From contig CAZDRI010000027.1 of assembly GCA_964508055.1 (NCBI GenBank), positions 1 to 20,693 on the forward strand: a DNA stretch of 20,693 nucleotides, read 5' to 3'. A program made the position numbers and the translations under genes. Each line of letters starts with the position of its first letter. Position 1 is the stretch's first letter. The DNA comes from CAZDRI01 sp964508055. GTDB lineage: Bacteria > Pseudomonadota > Gammaproteobacteria > PS1 > Pseudothioglobaceae. Of this stretch, positions 8,866-16,076 are shown piece by piece. Under the pieces are notes generated by a model that had not been told where the DNA came from, made no database searches, and was given only the letters and a program-made list of their open reading frames with translations.

Positions 8866-9966
8866 TTAAAACTTCTTGAAGAATTTTAAAGAATACTGTA
8901 ATTCTTCGTTATTTGAGTTAGAGTCCACCCATTTTTCAATTTGTTTCCAGTCCCAATATTCAAATTTATAATCATTATAATTTTTGCTAAACTCTTTCAA
9001 TTTTTCATATAAATTCATTTCTTCCTTATTAAAAACTATATTATTGAAGATTTTTAACATATCAAAAATCATATAAATTTTTTTATCATTAGAATAAAGT
9101 TTATTGAATTTATCAACTAATTTATCATCAAATTTCTCTTTATTTATTAAATTTAATTCAAATAAATTAATATAAGAAGATTCCTGTTTTGGATTATATT
9201 TAATTGCTTTTTTATAAAAACCAGCAGCCTCTTTATAATTATTTAGTTTTGTGTAAATAACTCCTATATTGTAATGGGTGCTACTATTTTTAGGATGCTT
9301 ATTAATTACTTTTTTTAAGGCTTCTACTGCTTTTTTATATTCGCCTAAGTTAGCATAAGCAACACCTATATTACTATATATTGAATAGTTTTCTGGGTTT
9401 AAAGCAAGAGATTTCTCATATGCTTTTATTTCTTGTTTATATTGTTTAGTTCTATTAAAAGCATAAGCAATATTATTATATAATTTATAATTACTTTGGC
9501 TTATTTCTAGTGCTTTTTTATATGCTTTTATTTCCTCTTGAGGCTTATCTAAATAATAATAAGCTATACCCATATTAAAATATGTTTCATATACTTTAGG
9601 GTTAAGTTCAATAGATTTTTTATAAGCATTTACTGCATCCTGGTATTGTTTTAACTTAACATAACTATTACCTAAAATATTATAAACCCCCTCATCTACT
9701 AAGATTAGTTTTATGATTTTTTTTATATTTTCAACTACTTTTTTATGTTTTTTTAAATTAATATAAGCATGAACAAGCTTGATATAAGCATTAACATTAG
9801 CAGGATTTATAGCTATTGCTTTTTCTAAAATTATTACTTCTTCGTCATAGTATTTTGAATTAGAGTAGATATTACTTAAAACTACATACATATCATCTGT
9901 ACTAATAGCAGAATAGCTAATTTTAAAACTAAACATTAGTAAAAATATTAAAAATAATTTTTTCAT
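8866..9966 (-). CDS. Secreted TPR-repeat protein, function unknown
   Basis: A 366-residue protein with an N-terminal signal peptide (KK followed by a hydrophobic core, ending near SYSA at residues 17-20) and no lipoprotein Cys, so it should be periplasmic or outer-surface associated. About seven tandem 34-residue TPR units run from about residue 24 to 262, recognisable by repeated features such as YNILGNSYVKLKQY, YFNMGIAYYYLDKP, YNNIAYAFNRTKQY and YSNIGVAYANLGEY. The last 100 residues are rich in Lys, Asn and aromatic residues and match nothing I recognise. TPR arrays are binding scaffolds, so no enzyme activity is implied. The gene stands alone, with its own likely extended -10 promoter upstream, and is followed by the trmB cluster. 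Confidence 0.85.
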   Translation of the reverse strand: MKKLFLIFLLMFSFKISYSAISTDDMYVVLSNIYSNSKYYDEEVIILEKAIAINPANVNAYIKLVHAYINLKKHKKVVENIKKIIKLILVDEGVYNILGNSYVKLKQYQDAVNAYKKSIELNPKVYETYFNMGIAYYYLDKPQEEIKAYKKALEISQSNYKLYNNIAYAFNRTKQYKQEIKAYEKSLALNPENYSIYSNIGVAYANLGEYKKAVEALKKVINKHPKNSSTHYNIGVIYTKLNNYKEAAGFYKKAIKYNPKQESSYINLFELNLINKEKFDDKLVDKFNKLYSNDKKIYMIFDMLKIFNNIVFNKEEMNLYEKLKEFSKNYNDYKFEYWDWKQIEKWVDSNSNNEELQYSLKFFKKF

Positions 9967-10035
9967 ATAAAAAGTTTTACTTAATTAACAAGATTTTTAA
10001 AAATAACATAAAAGTTTGAAATATGCATGTCATAA

Positions 10036-10044
10036 ATTATAGCA
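10036..10044 (-). promoter_or_regulatory. Extended -10 promoter element for the TPR gene
   Basis: On the minus strand this reads TGCTATAAT, an exact extended -10 box (TGnTATAAT). Transcription would begin near 10029, leaving a leader of about 60 bases before the ATG at 9966. No good -35 hexamer is seen, which is acceptable for extended -10 promoters. Confidence 0.5.
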
Positions 10045-10126
10045 TTGCTAAAAAATAAAATCTTATAATTGTATGCATCCAAAATGTATCACACTTTTTC
10101 TTATAAAGATTTTTATCCATCTTATC

Positions 10127-10276
10127 AAGACCATTGCAAAATAGCTTATTGGAGATGGAGTTTGAGGAAGGGGAGATATATTGTTTCTTAACTTATTGAT
10201 TTTACTCCCCTTCCTCATACAAACAACTTGGGTAAAGATGTTGTGAAATGTGCTTTTTACATTTTGCAACACTCTT
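10127..10276. mobile_element. 150-bp MITE-like element, copy A
   Basis: A non-autonomous element bounded by imperfect terminal inverted repeats: AAGACCATTGCAAAAT at the left and, read inward on the other strand, AAGAGTGTTGCAAAAT at the right (13 of 16 identical). It is flanked by a 5-bp direct repeat TTATC (10122-10126 and 10277-10281). An internal inverted repeat (10160-10175 with 10205-10220, 15 of 16 paired, 29-base loop) has the core GAGGAAGGGGAG. It differs from copy B at one base (A at 10153). It has no credible coding capacity. The TTGCAAAA in the ends recalls some IS5-type termini, but the parent transposase is not in the window. Confidence 0.85.
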
Positions 10277-10284
10277 TTATCATT

Positions 10285-10433
10285 TAGTCCAGCTTAAGAT
10301 AGTATGATGAAATTCTGTAAGTTCTAAAAATCACTAAGTACAAGATAGGCTTTGAAGCTAATGGCTTGTTGCGTCTTTGGCAAAAAACTTAACACAGTGA
10401 GTGATTACTATAAGGCTTGTTTAGGTCGGACTA
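10285..10433. repeat. Possible second small element with TAGTCC ends
   Basis: A 149-bp segment starting TAGTCCAGCTTAA and ending in the complement of TAGTCCGACCTAA, lying 3 bp beyond the target duplication of copy A. The terminal six bases are perfectly inverted and the inner bases partly so. The end sequence recurs at 20643-20656 (12 of 14 bases). If TA is the target duplicated on insertion, this would be an IS630/mariner-like relic, but two short ends alone are weak evidence. Interior frames are broken by stops. Confidence 0.35.
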
Positions 10434-10444
10434 TATTAGTGTTT

Positions 10445-11809
10445 TTATATTATTTTAGAAAATAATGTATTAGATTTTGCTAAGTAAGCATCAAATGACA
10501 TACATATACTTCTAATAAGCAATCTTCCTTGAGTATTAATTTTGATACTGTCATTGTTTAGCTCTAAAAGCTTATCTTTTTGAAATGTTTTTAATAAATT
10601 TAGTTCTTTTTTAAAGTATTCCTTAAAATTAATATCATATTCATCTTCAACTTTTGAGAAATTAAGTTTAAAGTTACATATTAGTTTAGTGATGACATAG
10701 TTTCTAATCTCATCATCTAAATTCATTATTAAACCTTTTGCTATAGGAATTTCATTTTTTTCAAGAGACTGATAATAATCATTTATATTTTTTGCATTTT
10801 GGCTATAGCTATTAGCAATTGAGCCAATAGCACTTACTCCTAATCCTATAATATCACAGTTTGAATAAGTGGAATAACCTTGAAAATTTCTATACAGCTC
10901 ATTATTTTTCTGAGAAATATATAATGGGTCATCAGGAAGAGCAAAATGATCCATACCTATATATACATAGCCAACACTCAATAAGAAATTAATACTATAT
11001 TGTAATATATTTAATTTTTCATAAGCTGATGGTAATTCATCAACATTTATCCTTCTTTGAGGTTTGAACAAATGAGGAAGATGTGCATAATTAAACAACG
11101 ATATTCTATCTGGCATAATGTCAGTAAGTAGATTTAGAGTTTTTTTAAAACTGTCTTCAGTTTGCAAAGGTAATCCATAAATCAAATCAATGCTAATAGA
11201 TTTAAAACCATATTTTCTTGCAGTATCAACTACAAATTTTGTTTCTTCATAACTTTGAATTCTATTTACTGCTTTTTGAACATCTTCATTAAAATCTTGC
11301 ACTCCTAAACTTATTCTATTAAATAAGCATTCTCTAAGTGTTGCTATAGTTTCTTCATTAACTCCTCTAGGGTCAATTTCTATTGAGTATTCTCCATCGC
11401 TAGAAAAGTTAAATTTAGAATGTAATTTTTTTGTTAAAGACTTTAGCTGTGCTGCTGATAGAAAAGTTGGAGTTCCGCCTCCAAAATGTAATTGTTTTAC
11501 CTTTCTTTTGTTAGAAAAAATTTCTGCTTGTAAATCAATTTCTTTAAATAAATAGTCTAAATAATCAAGAGACTTAGTTTTATCTTTAGTTGCAATTTTG
11601 TTGCAACCACAATAAAAGCATACAGTATCACAAAAAGGTATATGGCAATATATTGAAAGAGGATTACTGTTTTTATTGCTTATATTTGCTTGAGCTTTAT
11701 ATTCTATAGTACTTAATCTATCAAAGTTATTAGCACTTGGATAAGAAGTATAACGAGGTCCGCTCGTGTCATATTTGTTAATTAAATCAAGATTAAATAA
11801 ATTCATCAA
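10445..11809 (-). CDS. hemN: Oxygen-independent coproporphyrinogen III oxidase
   Basis: A 454-residue radical SAM enzyme (E. coli HemN 457) that decarboxylates coproporphyrinogen III to protoporphyrinogen IX without oxygen. The cluster motif is in YCHIPFCDTVCFYCGCN: Cys60, Cys64 and Cys67 bind the 4Fe-4S cluster, and Cys69 matches the fourth conserved Cys of true HemN. Tyr54 corresponds to the SAM-contacting Tyr56 in E. coli. The glycine motif HFGGGTPTFLS follows. N-terminal YDTSGPRYTSYPSA is the HemN-specific arm, which separates it from HemW/HutW relatives. The gene opens with two adjacent ATG codons; either could be used. It diverges from the DUF302 operon through a 50-60-bp AT-rich region. 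Presence suits low-oxygen life. Confidence 0.95.
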   Translation of the reverse strand: MMNLFNLDLINKYDTSGPRYTSYPSANNFDRLSTIEYKAQANISNKNSNPLSIYCHIPFCDTVCFYCGCNKIATKDKTKSLDYLDYLFKEIDLQAEIFSNKRKVKQLHFGGGTPTFLSAAQLKSLTKKLHSKFNFSSDGEYSIEIDPRGVNEETIATLRECLFNRISLGVQDFNEDVQKAVNRIQSYEETKFVVDTARKYGFKSISIDLIYGLPLQTEDSFKKTLNLLTDIMPDRISLFNYAHLPHLFKPQRRINVDELPSAYEKLNILQYSINFLLSVGYVYIGMDHFALPDDPLYISQKNNELYRNFQGYSTYSNCDIIGLGVSAIGSIANSYSQNAKNINDYYQSLEKNEIPIAKGLIMNLDDEIRNYVITKLICNFKLNFSKVEDEYDINFKEYFKKELNLLKTFQKDKLLELNNDSIKINTQGRLLIRSICMSFDAYLAKSNTLFSKII

Positions 11810-11826
11810 AAGTATTGAAATTTTTA

Positions 11827-11858
11827 TTGTTAAAAACTATATAAGAATATTATAATAT
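11827..11858. promoter_or_regulatory. Divergent promoter region with palindromic -10 box
   Basis: The 12-bp palindrome ATATTATAATAT (11847-11858) holds a consensus TATAAT on each strand: plus at 11851-11856 and minus at 11849-11854. On the plus strand TTGTTA (11827-11832) lies 18 bp upstream as a plausible -35 for the DUF302 operon. The minus-strand hexamer would serve hemN, though its -35 is poor. If both work, the polymerases would compete for the same site, coupling the two units inversely. Confidence 0.45.
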
Positions 11859-11874
11859 GTTAATATATATGCTT

Positions 11875-12354
11875 ATGAAAAACATTATACTCTCTTTGTC
11901 ATTAATAATTTTTTATTCTGTTGCTATCACTAATAGTTATGCAGAACAAGACTCAAATACTAATAGTAGTGATTCTCTTAGTCTTGTGTTTGTTAGTGAT
12001 AAAGATTTTAATACCACAATTAATGATTTAAAACATGCAATTAAAGCTTACAATTTCAGAGTATATAAAAATCGCTACTTATTACAAGACCTTGAAGGAA
12101 AGATTGATGAAAATCAAGTAGTGATAAGATTTTGTAATTTTGAGCATATGGCTAAATTTATAAAAATAGAGCCAAGAGTAGGCTTATTGTTGCCTTGTAA
12201 AGTTACTGTCATAAAAGATAAAAACAATCAAGTTAAAATTTTAGTTAAGAATTATAAAAGGCTAATAAATGATTTTAATAATCAAAAATTAATCAATGAA
12301 ACTAAAGATTTATTACCACAAATGCAAGATATGATTGAGGAGGCGTTATTATGA
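11875..12354 (+). CDS. Secreted DUF302-family protein
   Basis: An open frame begins at 11857, but the ATG at 11875 is preferred: it opens a classic signal peptide (MKNIILSLSL, then a hydrophobic core ending SYA), and the TATAAT at 11851-11856 would put the transcript start after the 11857 codon. From 11875 the protein is 159 residues. The mature part shows the DUF302 pattern FNTTINDLKHAIKAYNF, VVIRFCNFEHMAKFI, then EPRVGLLLPCKVTVIKD, with two conserved cysteines (residues 87 and 108 from this start) and a C-terminal helix. The family has no established function; periplasmic members are frequent in sulfur-oxidising bacteria. Its stop overlaps the next gene by 4 bp. Fold assignment is by eye from the FCN/LPC pattern. 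Confidence 0.75.
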   Translation: MKNIILSLSLIIFYSVAITNSYAEQDSNTNSSDSLSLVFVSDKDFNTTINDLKHAIKAYNFRVYKNRYLLQDLEGKIDENQVVIRFCNFEHMAKFIKIEPRVGLLLPCKVTVIKDKNNQVKILVKNYKRLINDFNNQKLINETKDLLPQMQDMIEEALL

Positions 12355-12791
12355 AAAAAATACTACTTATTTTAATTATTATTTCTAATTATGTATTTGC
12401 AAGTAATAATAATATTTTATTAATTGAAATAAATAAAAACTTTGCAAAAACATGGGATATTTTAGAAAAAGAAATTATAGAGAGAAAACATACTGTTGCT
12501 TACAAGCAAAGATGTGATTATGCTTTGACTGAGCGTAATTATGATACTGATAAATATAGAATTATTTTTTTTGGCAAATATAGTGAAATAAAAGAGCTTG
12601 CTAAAAATTATCCAAAAATTATTCCATATTTACCATTAAAAATAACTGCTGTTGCTTATGGAAATAAAACTTTATTAACAGCAAAAAAACCAGTAGAGCT
12701 ATTAGAAATAGTTAAAGATGAAAAACATAAAAAAATTATTCAAAGCTGGAATAAAGATTTAGAAGCAATTATTACAAAGGTGCAAGAATAA
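12351..12791 (+). CDS. Secreted DUF302-like protein, diverged partner
   Basis: A 146-residue protein with a signal peptide (KKILLILIIISNYVFA, cleavage near residue 17) and a DUF302-like core: FAKTWDILEKEIIERKHTV, then YRIIFFGKYSEIKELAKNYPKIIPYLPLKITAVAYGNK. It keeps the central pattern of its upstream neighbour but has lost both of that protein's cysteines (the LPC Cys is replaced by Leu); its only Cys is at residue 55. The start overlaps the upstream stop as ATGA, and AGGAGG at 12338-12343 is one of the best ribosome binding sites in the window, so the pair should be co-translated. A heterodimer of the two in the periplasm is a reasonable inference. It is convergent with pyrE, 28 bp away. 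Confidence 0.72.
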   Translation: MKKILLILIIISNYVFASNNNILLIEINKNFAKTWDILEKEIIERKHTVAYKQRCDYALTERNYDTDKYRIIFFGKYSEIKELAKNYPKIIPYLPLKITAVAYGNKTLLTAKKPVELLEIVKDEKHKKIIQSWNKDLEAIITKVQE

Positions 12792-12819
12792 TTTTAGTTA
12801 GCTTTAATTGTTAATAAAA

Positions 12820-13461
12820 CTAAACTCCATATTGCTTTTTATATAATTCAATTTTTTTGATTAAATCAGTATCATCTTGCTTTTTTAGATAATCAATAAT
12901 ATGTTCTAAACTTATAATACTTACAACATTAGTATTGTATTTTGCATTTATTTCATTAATAGCTGATTTTTTAGTATCTGTGCCTTTTTCTTGTCTATCA
13001 AGTGCAACTATAACCCCAGCTAAATTAGCTTTATGATTATTAATTATTTGCACCGCCTCATTAATTGCTGTTCCTGCAGTTATAACATCATCAATAATTA
13101 ACACATCCCCTTTTAATGGATGTCCTACAATATTTCCACCTTCACCATGGTTTTTTAATTCTTTACGATTAAAACTATAAGAAGTATTTTTATTAAAATC
13201 ATTGTTAAGTGATATAGCTGTTGCTACTGCGAGCGGTATTCCTTTATAAGCAGGTCCAAAAAGCACATTAAAGTTTAATTTATGATGTTCTATTGCTGAG
13301 GCATAGAAATAACCTAATTTTGTTATGTGTTCCCCTTTATTAAAAAGACCAGCATTAAAAAAATAAGGGCTTTTTCTACCTGATTTTAAAATAAATTTAC
13401 CAAATTTTAATACCTCTAATTTTAGTGCAAAATCTATAAACTCTTGTTGATATTGTTCCAT
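12820..13461 (-). CDS. pyrE: Orotate phosphoribosyltransferase
   Basis: A 213-residue type I phosphoribosyltransferase, the same length as E. coli PyrE, converting orotate and PRPP to orotidine 5'-phosphate in pyrimidine synthesis. The PRPP-binding loop VLIIDDVITAGTA (120-132) is complete. The flexible catalytic loop SFNRKELKNHGEGG (96-109) carries the expected Arg, Lys and His residues, and LKSGRKSPYFFNAG (25-38) is the N-terminal signature. It is transcribed away from the ExoIII/Crc-type gene across a 115-bp gap, the same neighbourhood as pyrE-crc in Pseudomonas. No attenuator-like structure is evident. Intact. Confidence 0.96.
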   Translation of the reverse strand: MEQYQQEFIDFALKLEVLKFGKFILKSGRKSPYFFNAGLFNKGEHITKLGYFYASAIEHHKLNFNVLFGPAYKGIPLAVATAISLNNDFNKNTSYSFNRKELKNHGEGGNIVGHPLKGDVLIIDDVITAGTAINEAVQIINNHKANLAGVIVALDRQEKGTDTKKSAINEINAKYNTNVVSIISLEHIIDYLKKQDDTDLIKKIELYKKQYGV

Positions 13462-13576
13462 GATAAATGATATAAGTAAAAGAGTAATTATAAACTGTAG
13501 TTATATTTTTAAGATTAAAAATAAGTCTTACACTTAAATTATTATAAAATTTATTATTTTAAATAAACTTTAAATA

Positions 13577-14341
13577 ATGAAAATAATAAGTGCAAATGTT
13601 AACGGTATTCGTGCAGCTCATAGAAAAGGATTTTTTGATTGGTTAAAAGTAATTGCTGCTGATATAGTTTGCATTCAAGAGATTAAAGCTCAAGAAGACC
13701 AACTTGATGATAGTTTTTATCCCAAAGAATATTATGTTTATTATCACCCTGCTCAAAGAAAAGGTTATAGTGGCGTGGCAATTTATACTAAGGAAAAACC
13801 TAATATTATAAATAAAAGCATTTGGGAGGATATTGATTATGAAGGCAGATTACTAAGTGTTGATTTTAATGATTTAACGATTATGTCATTATATTTACCA
13901 TCAGGTTCTGCTAAACAAGAAAGGCAAGATTATAAAATGGAATTTTTAACTAAGAGATTTATGCCTTATCTAAAAGAGCTAGCTAAAAATGGGCGTAAAT
14001 ATATTATTTGTGGCGATTTCAACATAGCACATAAAAAGATTGATATTAAAAATTGGTATGCAAACCAGAAAAACTCAGGATTTTTACCTGAAGAGAGAGC
14101 ATGGATGAGTGAGCTTTTTAATAAATCAGGTTTTGTTGATGCATTTAGAGTTATAAATAATGCAGAACATCAATATACATGGTGGTCTAATAGAGGTAAA
14201 GCTTGGGAAAATAATGTTGGTTGGCGTATTGATTATCAAGTGATAACAGAAAATTTAAAAGACAAAGTAAAAGAGGTAGCTATATATAAAAAAGAACGAT
14301 TTTCTGATCATTCACCTTTGATTATCAACTATGATTTATAA
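13577..14341 (+). CDS. Exodeoxyribonuclease III-family nuclease (Crc-type)
   Basis: A 254-residue member of the endonuclease/exonuclease/phosphatase fold. ExoIII-type enzymes cut at abasic sites and degrade 3' ends during base excision repair. The catalytic residues are all present: Asn7 and Asn9 (ANVNG), Glu35 (IQEIKA), Tyr106 (YLPSG), Asp147 and Asn149 (GDFN), Asp219 (RIDYQV), and the Asp244-His245 pair (SDHSPL). Overall sequence and the divergent pyrE neighbour resemble Pseudomonas Crc, for instance in NW...GFLPEERAWMSELF and GWRIDYQV. Crc has lost these catalytic positions, so this is best viewed as the enzymatically competent member at the same locus. It could be labelled xthA or exoA; I leave the symbol blank. 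No Shine-Dalgarno is visible before the ATG. Confidence 0.9.
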   Translation: MKIISANVNGIRAAHRKGFFDWLKVIAADIVCIQEIKAQEDQLDDSFYPKEYYVYYHPAQRKGYSGVAIYTKEKPNIINKSIWEDIDYEGRLLSVDFNDLTIMSLYLPSGSAKQERQDYKMEFLTKRFMPYLKELAKNGRKYIICGDFNIAHKKIDIKNWYANQKNSGFLPEERAWMSELFNKSGFVDAFRVINNAEHQYTWWSNRGKAWENNVGWRIDYQVITENLKDKVKEVAIYKKERFSDHSPLIINYDL

Positions 14342-14375
14342 TAAAACATAATCTTAACTTTTTTATTCATTTATT

Positions 14376-14525
14376 AAGACCATTGCAAAATAGCTTATTG
14401 GGGATGGAGTTTGAGGAAGGGGAGATATATTGTTTCTTAACTTATTGATTTTACTCCCCTTCCTCATACAAACAACTTGGGTAAAGATGTTGTGAAATGT
14501 GCTTTTTACATTTTGCAACACTCTT
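14376..14525. mobile_element. 150-bp MITE-like element, copy B
   Basis: Same element and orientation as copy A, with one base difference (G where copy A has A at 10153). It is flanked by its own 5-bp direct repeat TTATT (14371-14375 and 14526-14530). The flanking repeat differs from that of copy A while matching within the copy, which marks it as a target duplication rather than part of the element. It lies 34 bp after the nuclease gene stop. The near identity of the copies indicates recent movement or gene conversion. Confidence 0.87.
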
Positions 14526-14748
14526 TTATTATCTAATGCAGTGACTTTAACATGGTTGGAGATTGAGAAAAGATATTTTTGCACTTTTAGAGATTGATTA
14601 GTCAAATTTTTTATTGTAAATCTGTAATATTCCAGAAAAATTATAATCATATAACGAGTAACCAATAATTTTCATAACTTATGTTGAATAATATATTTTT
14701 TTAAGTTTAATAGCCTCAAAATAATTATATTAGCTTATTTTAGATAAA

Positions 14749-14757
14749 TGCTATAAT
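14749..14757 (+). promoter_or_regulatory. Extended -10 promoter element for eno
   Basis: TGCTATAAT is an exact extended -10 box. The transcript would start near 14764, about 20 bases before the eno ATG at 14785. No strong -35 is seen and no Shine-Dalgarno lies in the leader. The 14526-14748 stretch between the MITE and this box shows no gene I can support. Confidence 0.55.
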
Positions 14758-14784
14758 GCTTCTCTTTTTAAAAATTCATAATCA

Positions 14785-16068
14785 ATGAAAATCAAACAAG
14801 TAAAGGCTAGAGAAATTATTGATTCAAGAGGTAACCCCACAATTGAAGCAGATGCTATTTTAGAAAATAATGTAATTGGCAGAGCGATTGTCCCTTCAGG
14901 AGCATCTACAGGTACTAGAGAGGCTATAGAACTAAGAGATGAAGACAAAAATAGATATTTAGGTAAAGGAGTTTTAAAAGCTGTTAGTTTTGTTAATAAT
15001 GATATTAATGATGTTATAAAAGGTATGGATGTTAGAGAGCAGCAAGCAATAGATAATAAAATGATAGATTTAGATGGGACTGAAAATAAATCTAGGATTG
15101 GTGCTAATGCAATTTTAGCAGTATCACTTGCAAGTGCTCATGCTAATGCTAAAAATAGTAATAAACCACTTTATAAAACTTTAAATCAAGGTGAACAATA
15201 TAAGTTACCAACTCCAATGATGAATATTATTAATGGTGGAGAGCATGCGGATAATAATGTTGATATTCAAGAATTTATGATAATACCAGCAGGAGCTCCA
15301 TCTTTTAAAGAGGCACTTCGTTATGGAATAGAAGTTTTTCACAATTTAAAAATTATATTACATTCTAAAGGATTAGCAACTGCAGTAGGAGATGAAGGAG
15401 GTTTTGCTCCAAATCTTAAATCAAATGAACAAGCACTTGAAATTATTTTACAAGCAATTGAAAAAGCAGGTTATAAAGCTGGAAAAGATATATTTATAGG
15501 CTTAGATATTGCAAGTTCTGAATTTTATAATAATGGTAAATATCAAATTAGTTCGGAAAATAAAAATTTAACTAATGAAGAATTTATTAGTTATTTAGAG
15601 AATTGGGTTAATAAATATCCTATCATTTCTATTGAAGATGCAATGAGCGAAAATGACTGGCAAGGTTGGAATATATTAACTAAAAAATTAGGGGATAAAA
15701 TTCAACTTGTAGGCGATGATTTATTTGTAACAAATAGTAAAATACTAAAAAAAGGTATTGAAAAAAATATTGCAAATTCAATATTAATTAAACTTAATCA
15801 AATAGGCACTTTAACAGAAACATTAGCTACTATAAATTTAGCAAAAAAAGCTAATTATAGCACTGTAGTATCGCACCGTTCTGGAGAGAGCGAGGATACA
15901 ACTATTGCTGATTTAGCGGTAGCAACAGCCTGTGGGCAAATTAAAACTGGCTCACTATCACGCTCAGACAGATTAGCAAAATATAATCAATTATTGCGTA
16001 TTGAGGAATCCTTAAAAGACAATGCAATATTTGCAGGAGTGGAAACTTTTAAATTTTTAAATAACTAA
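14785..16068 (+). CDS. eno: Enolase
   Basis: A 427-residue glycolytic enzyme interconverting 2-phosphoglycerate and phosphoenolpyruvate. Metal ligands Asp241 (GLDIASSEFY), Glu284 (SIEDAMSENDW) and Asp311 (VGDDLFVTN) are present. Catalytic Glu204 (VGDEGGFAPN) and Lys336 (LIKLNQIGTLTET) are present, as are the substrate-binding SHRSGESED (363-371) and Lys387. The N-terminal domain carries the mobile loop PSGASTG (37-43). It is complete, close to E. coli length (432). Unlike E. coli, pyrG and ftsB are not neighbours; the gene is followed after 8 bp by a CNNM/CorC-type gene and preceded by a MITE copy, which suggests local rearrangement. Confidence 0.97.
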   Translation: MKIKQVKAREIIDSRGNPTIEADAILENNVIGRAIVPSGASTGTREAIELRDEDKNRYLGKGVLKAVSFVNNDINDVIKGMDVREQQAIDNKMIDLDGTENKSRIGANAILAVSLASAHANAKNSNKPLYKTLNQGEQYKLPTPMMNIINGGEHADNNVDIQEFMIIPAGAPSFKEALRYGIEVFHNLKIILHSKGLATAVGDEGGFAPNLKSNEQALEIILQAIEKAGYKAGKDIFIGLDIASSEFYNNGKYQISSENKNLTNEEFISYLENWVNKYPIISIEDAMSENDWQGWNILTKKLGDKIQLVGDDLFVTNSKILKKGIEKNIANSILIKLNQIGTLTETLATINLAKKANYSTVVSHRSGESEDTTIADLAVATACGQIKTGSLSRSDRLAKYNQLLRIEESLKDNAIFAGVETFKFLNN

Positions 16069-16076
16069 AAAACACA

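Noticed and set aside
10063..10272. Minus-strand 69-codon open frame over MITE copy A
   Set aside because: It lies almost wholly in the element, and its first 50 codons recur in copy B only because the elements are near identical. It has no recognisable domain, and beyond the element end each copy continues into unrelated sequence.
11775..11790. FNR-like site TTGTT...ATCAA near the hemN start
   Set aside because: It lies inside the coding region and the spacing between half-sites is wrong for FNR.
12793..12824. Inverted repeat TTTAGTT/AACTAAA between the DUF302 operon and pyrE as a two-way terminator
   Set aside because: Seven AT-rich base pairs with an 18-base loop and no T-tract; likely chance in this composition.
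14363..14665. Minus-strand 100-codon open frame over MITE copy B
   Set aside because: The same MITE translation extended by chance into AT-rich flank, with no start signals and no family resemblance.
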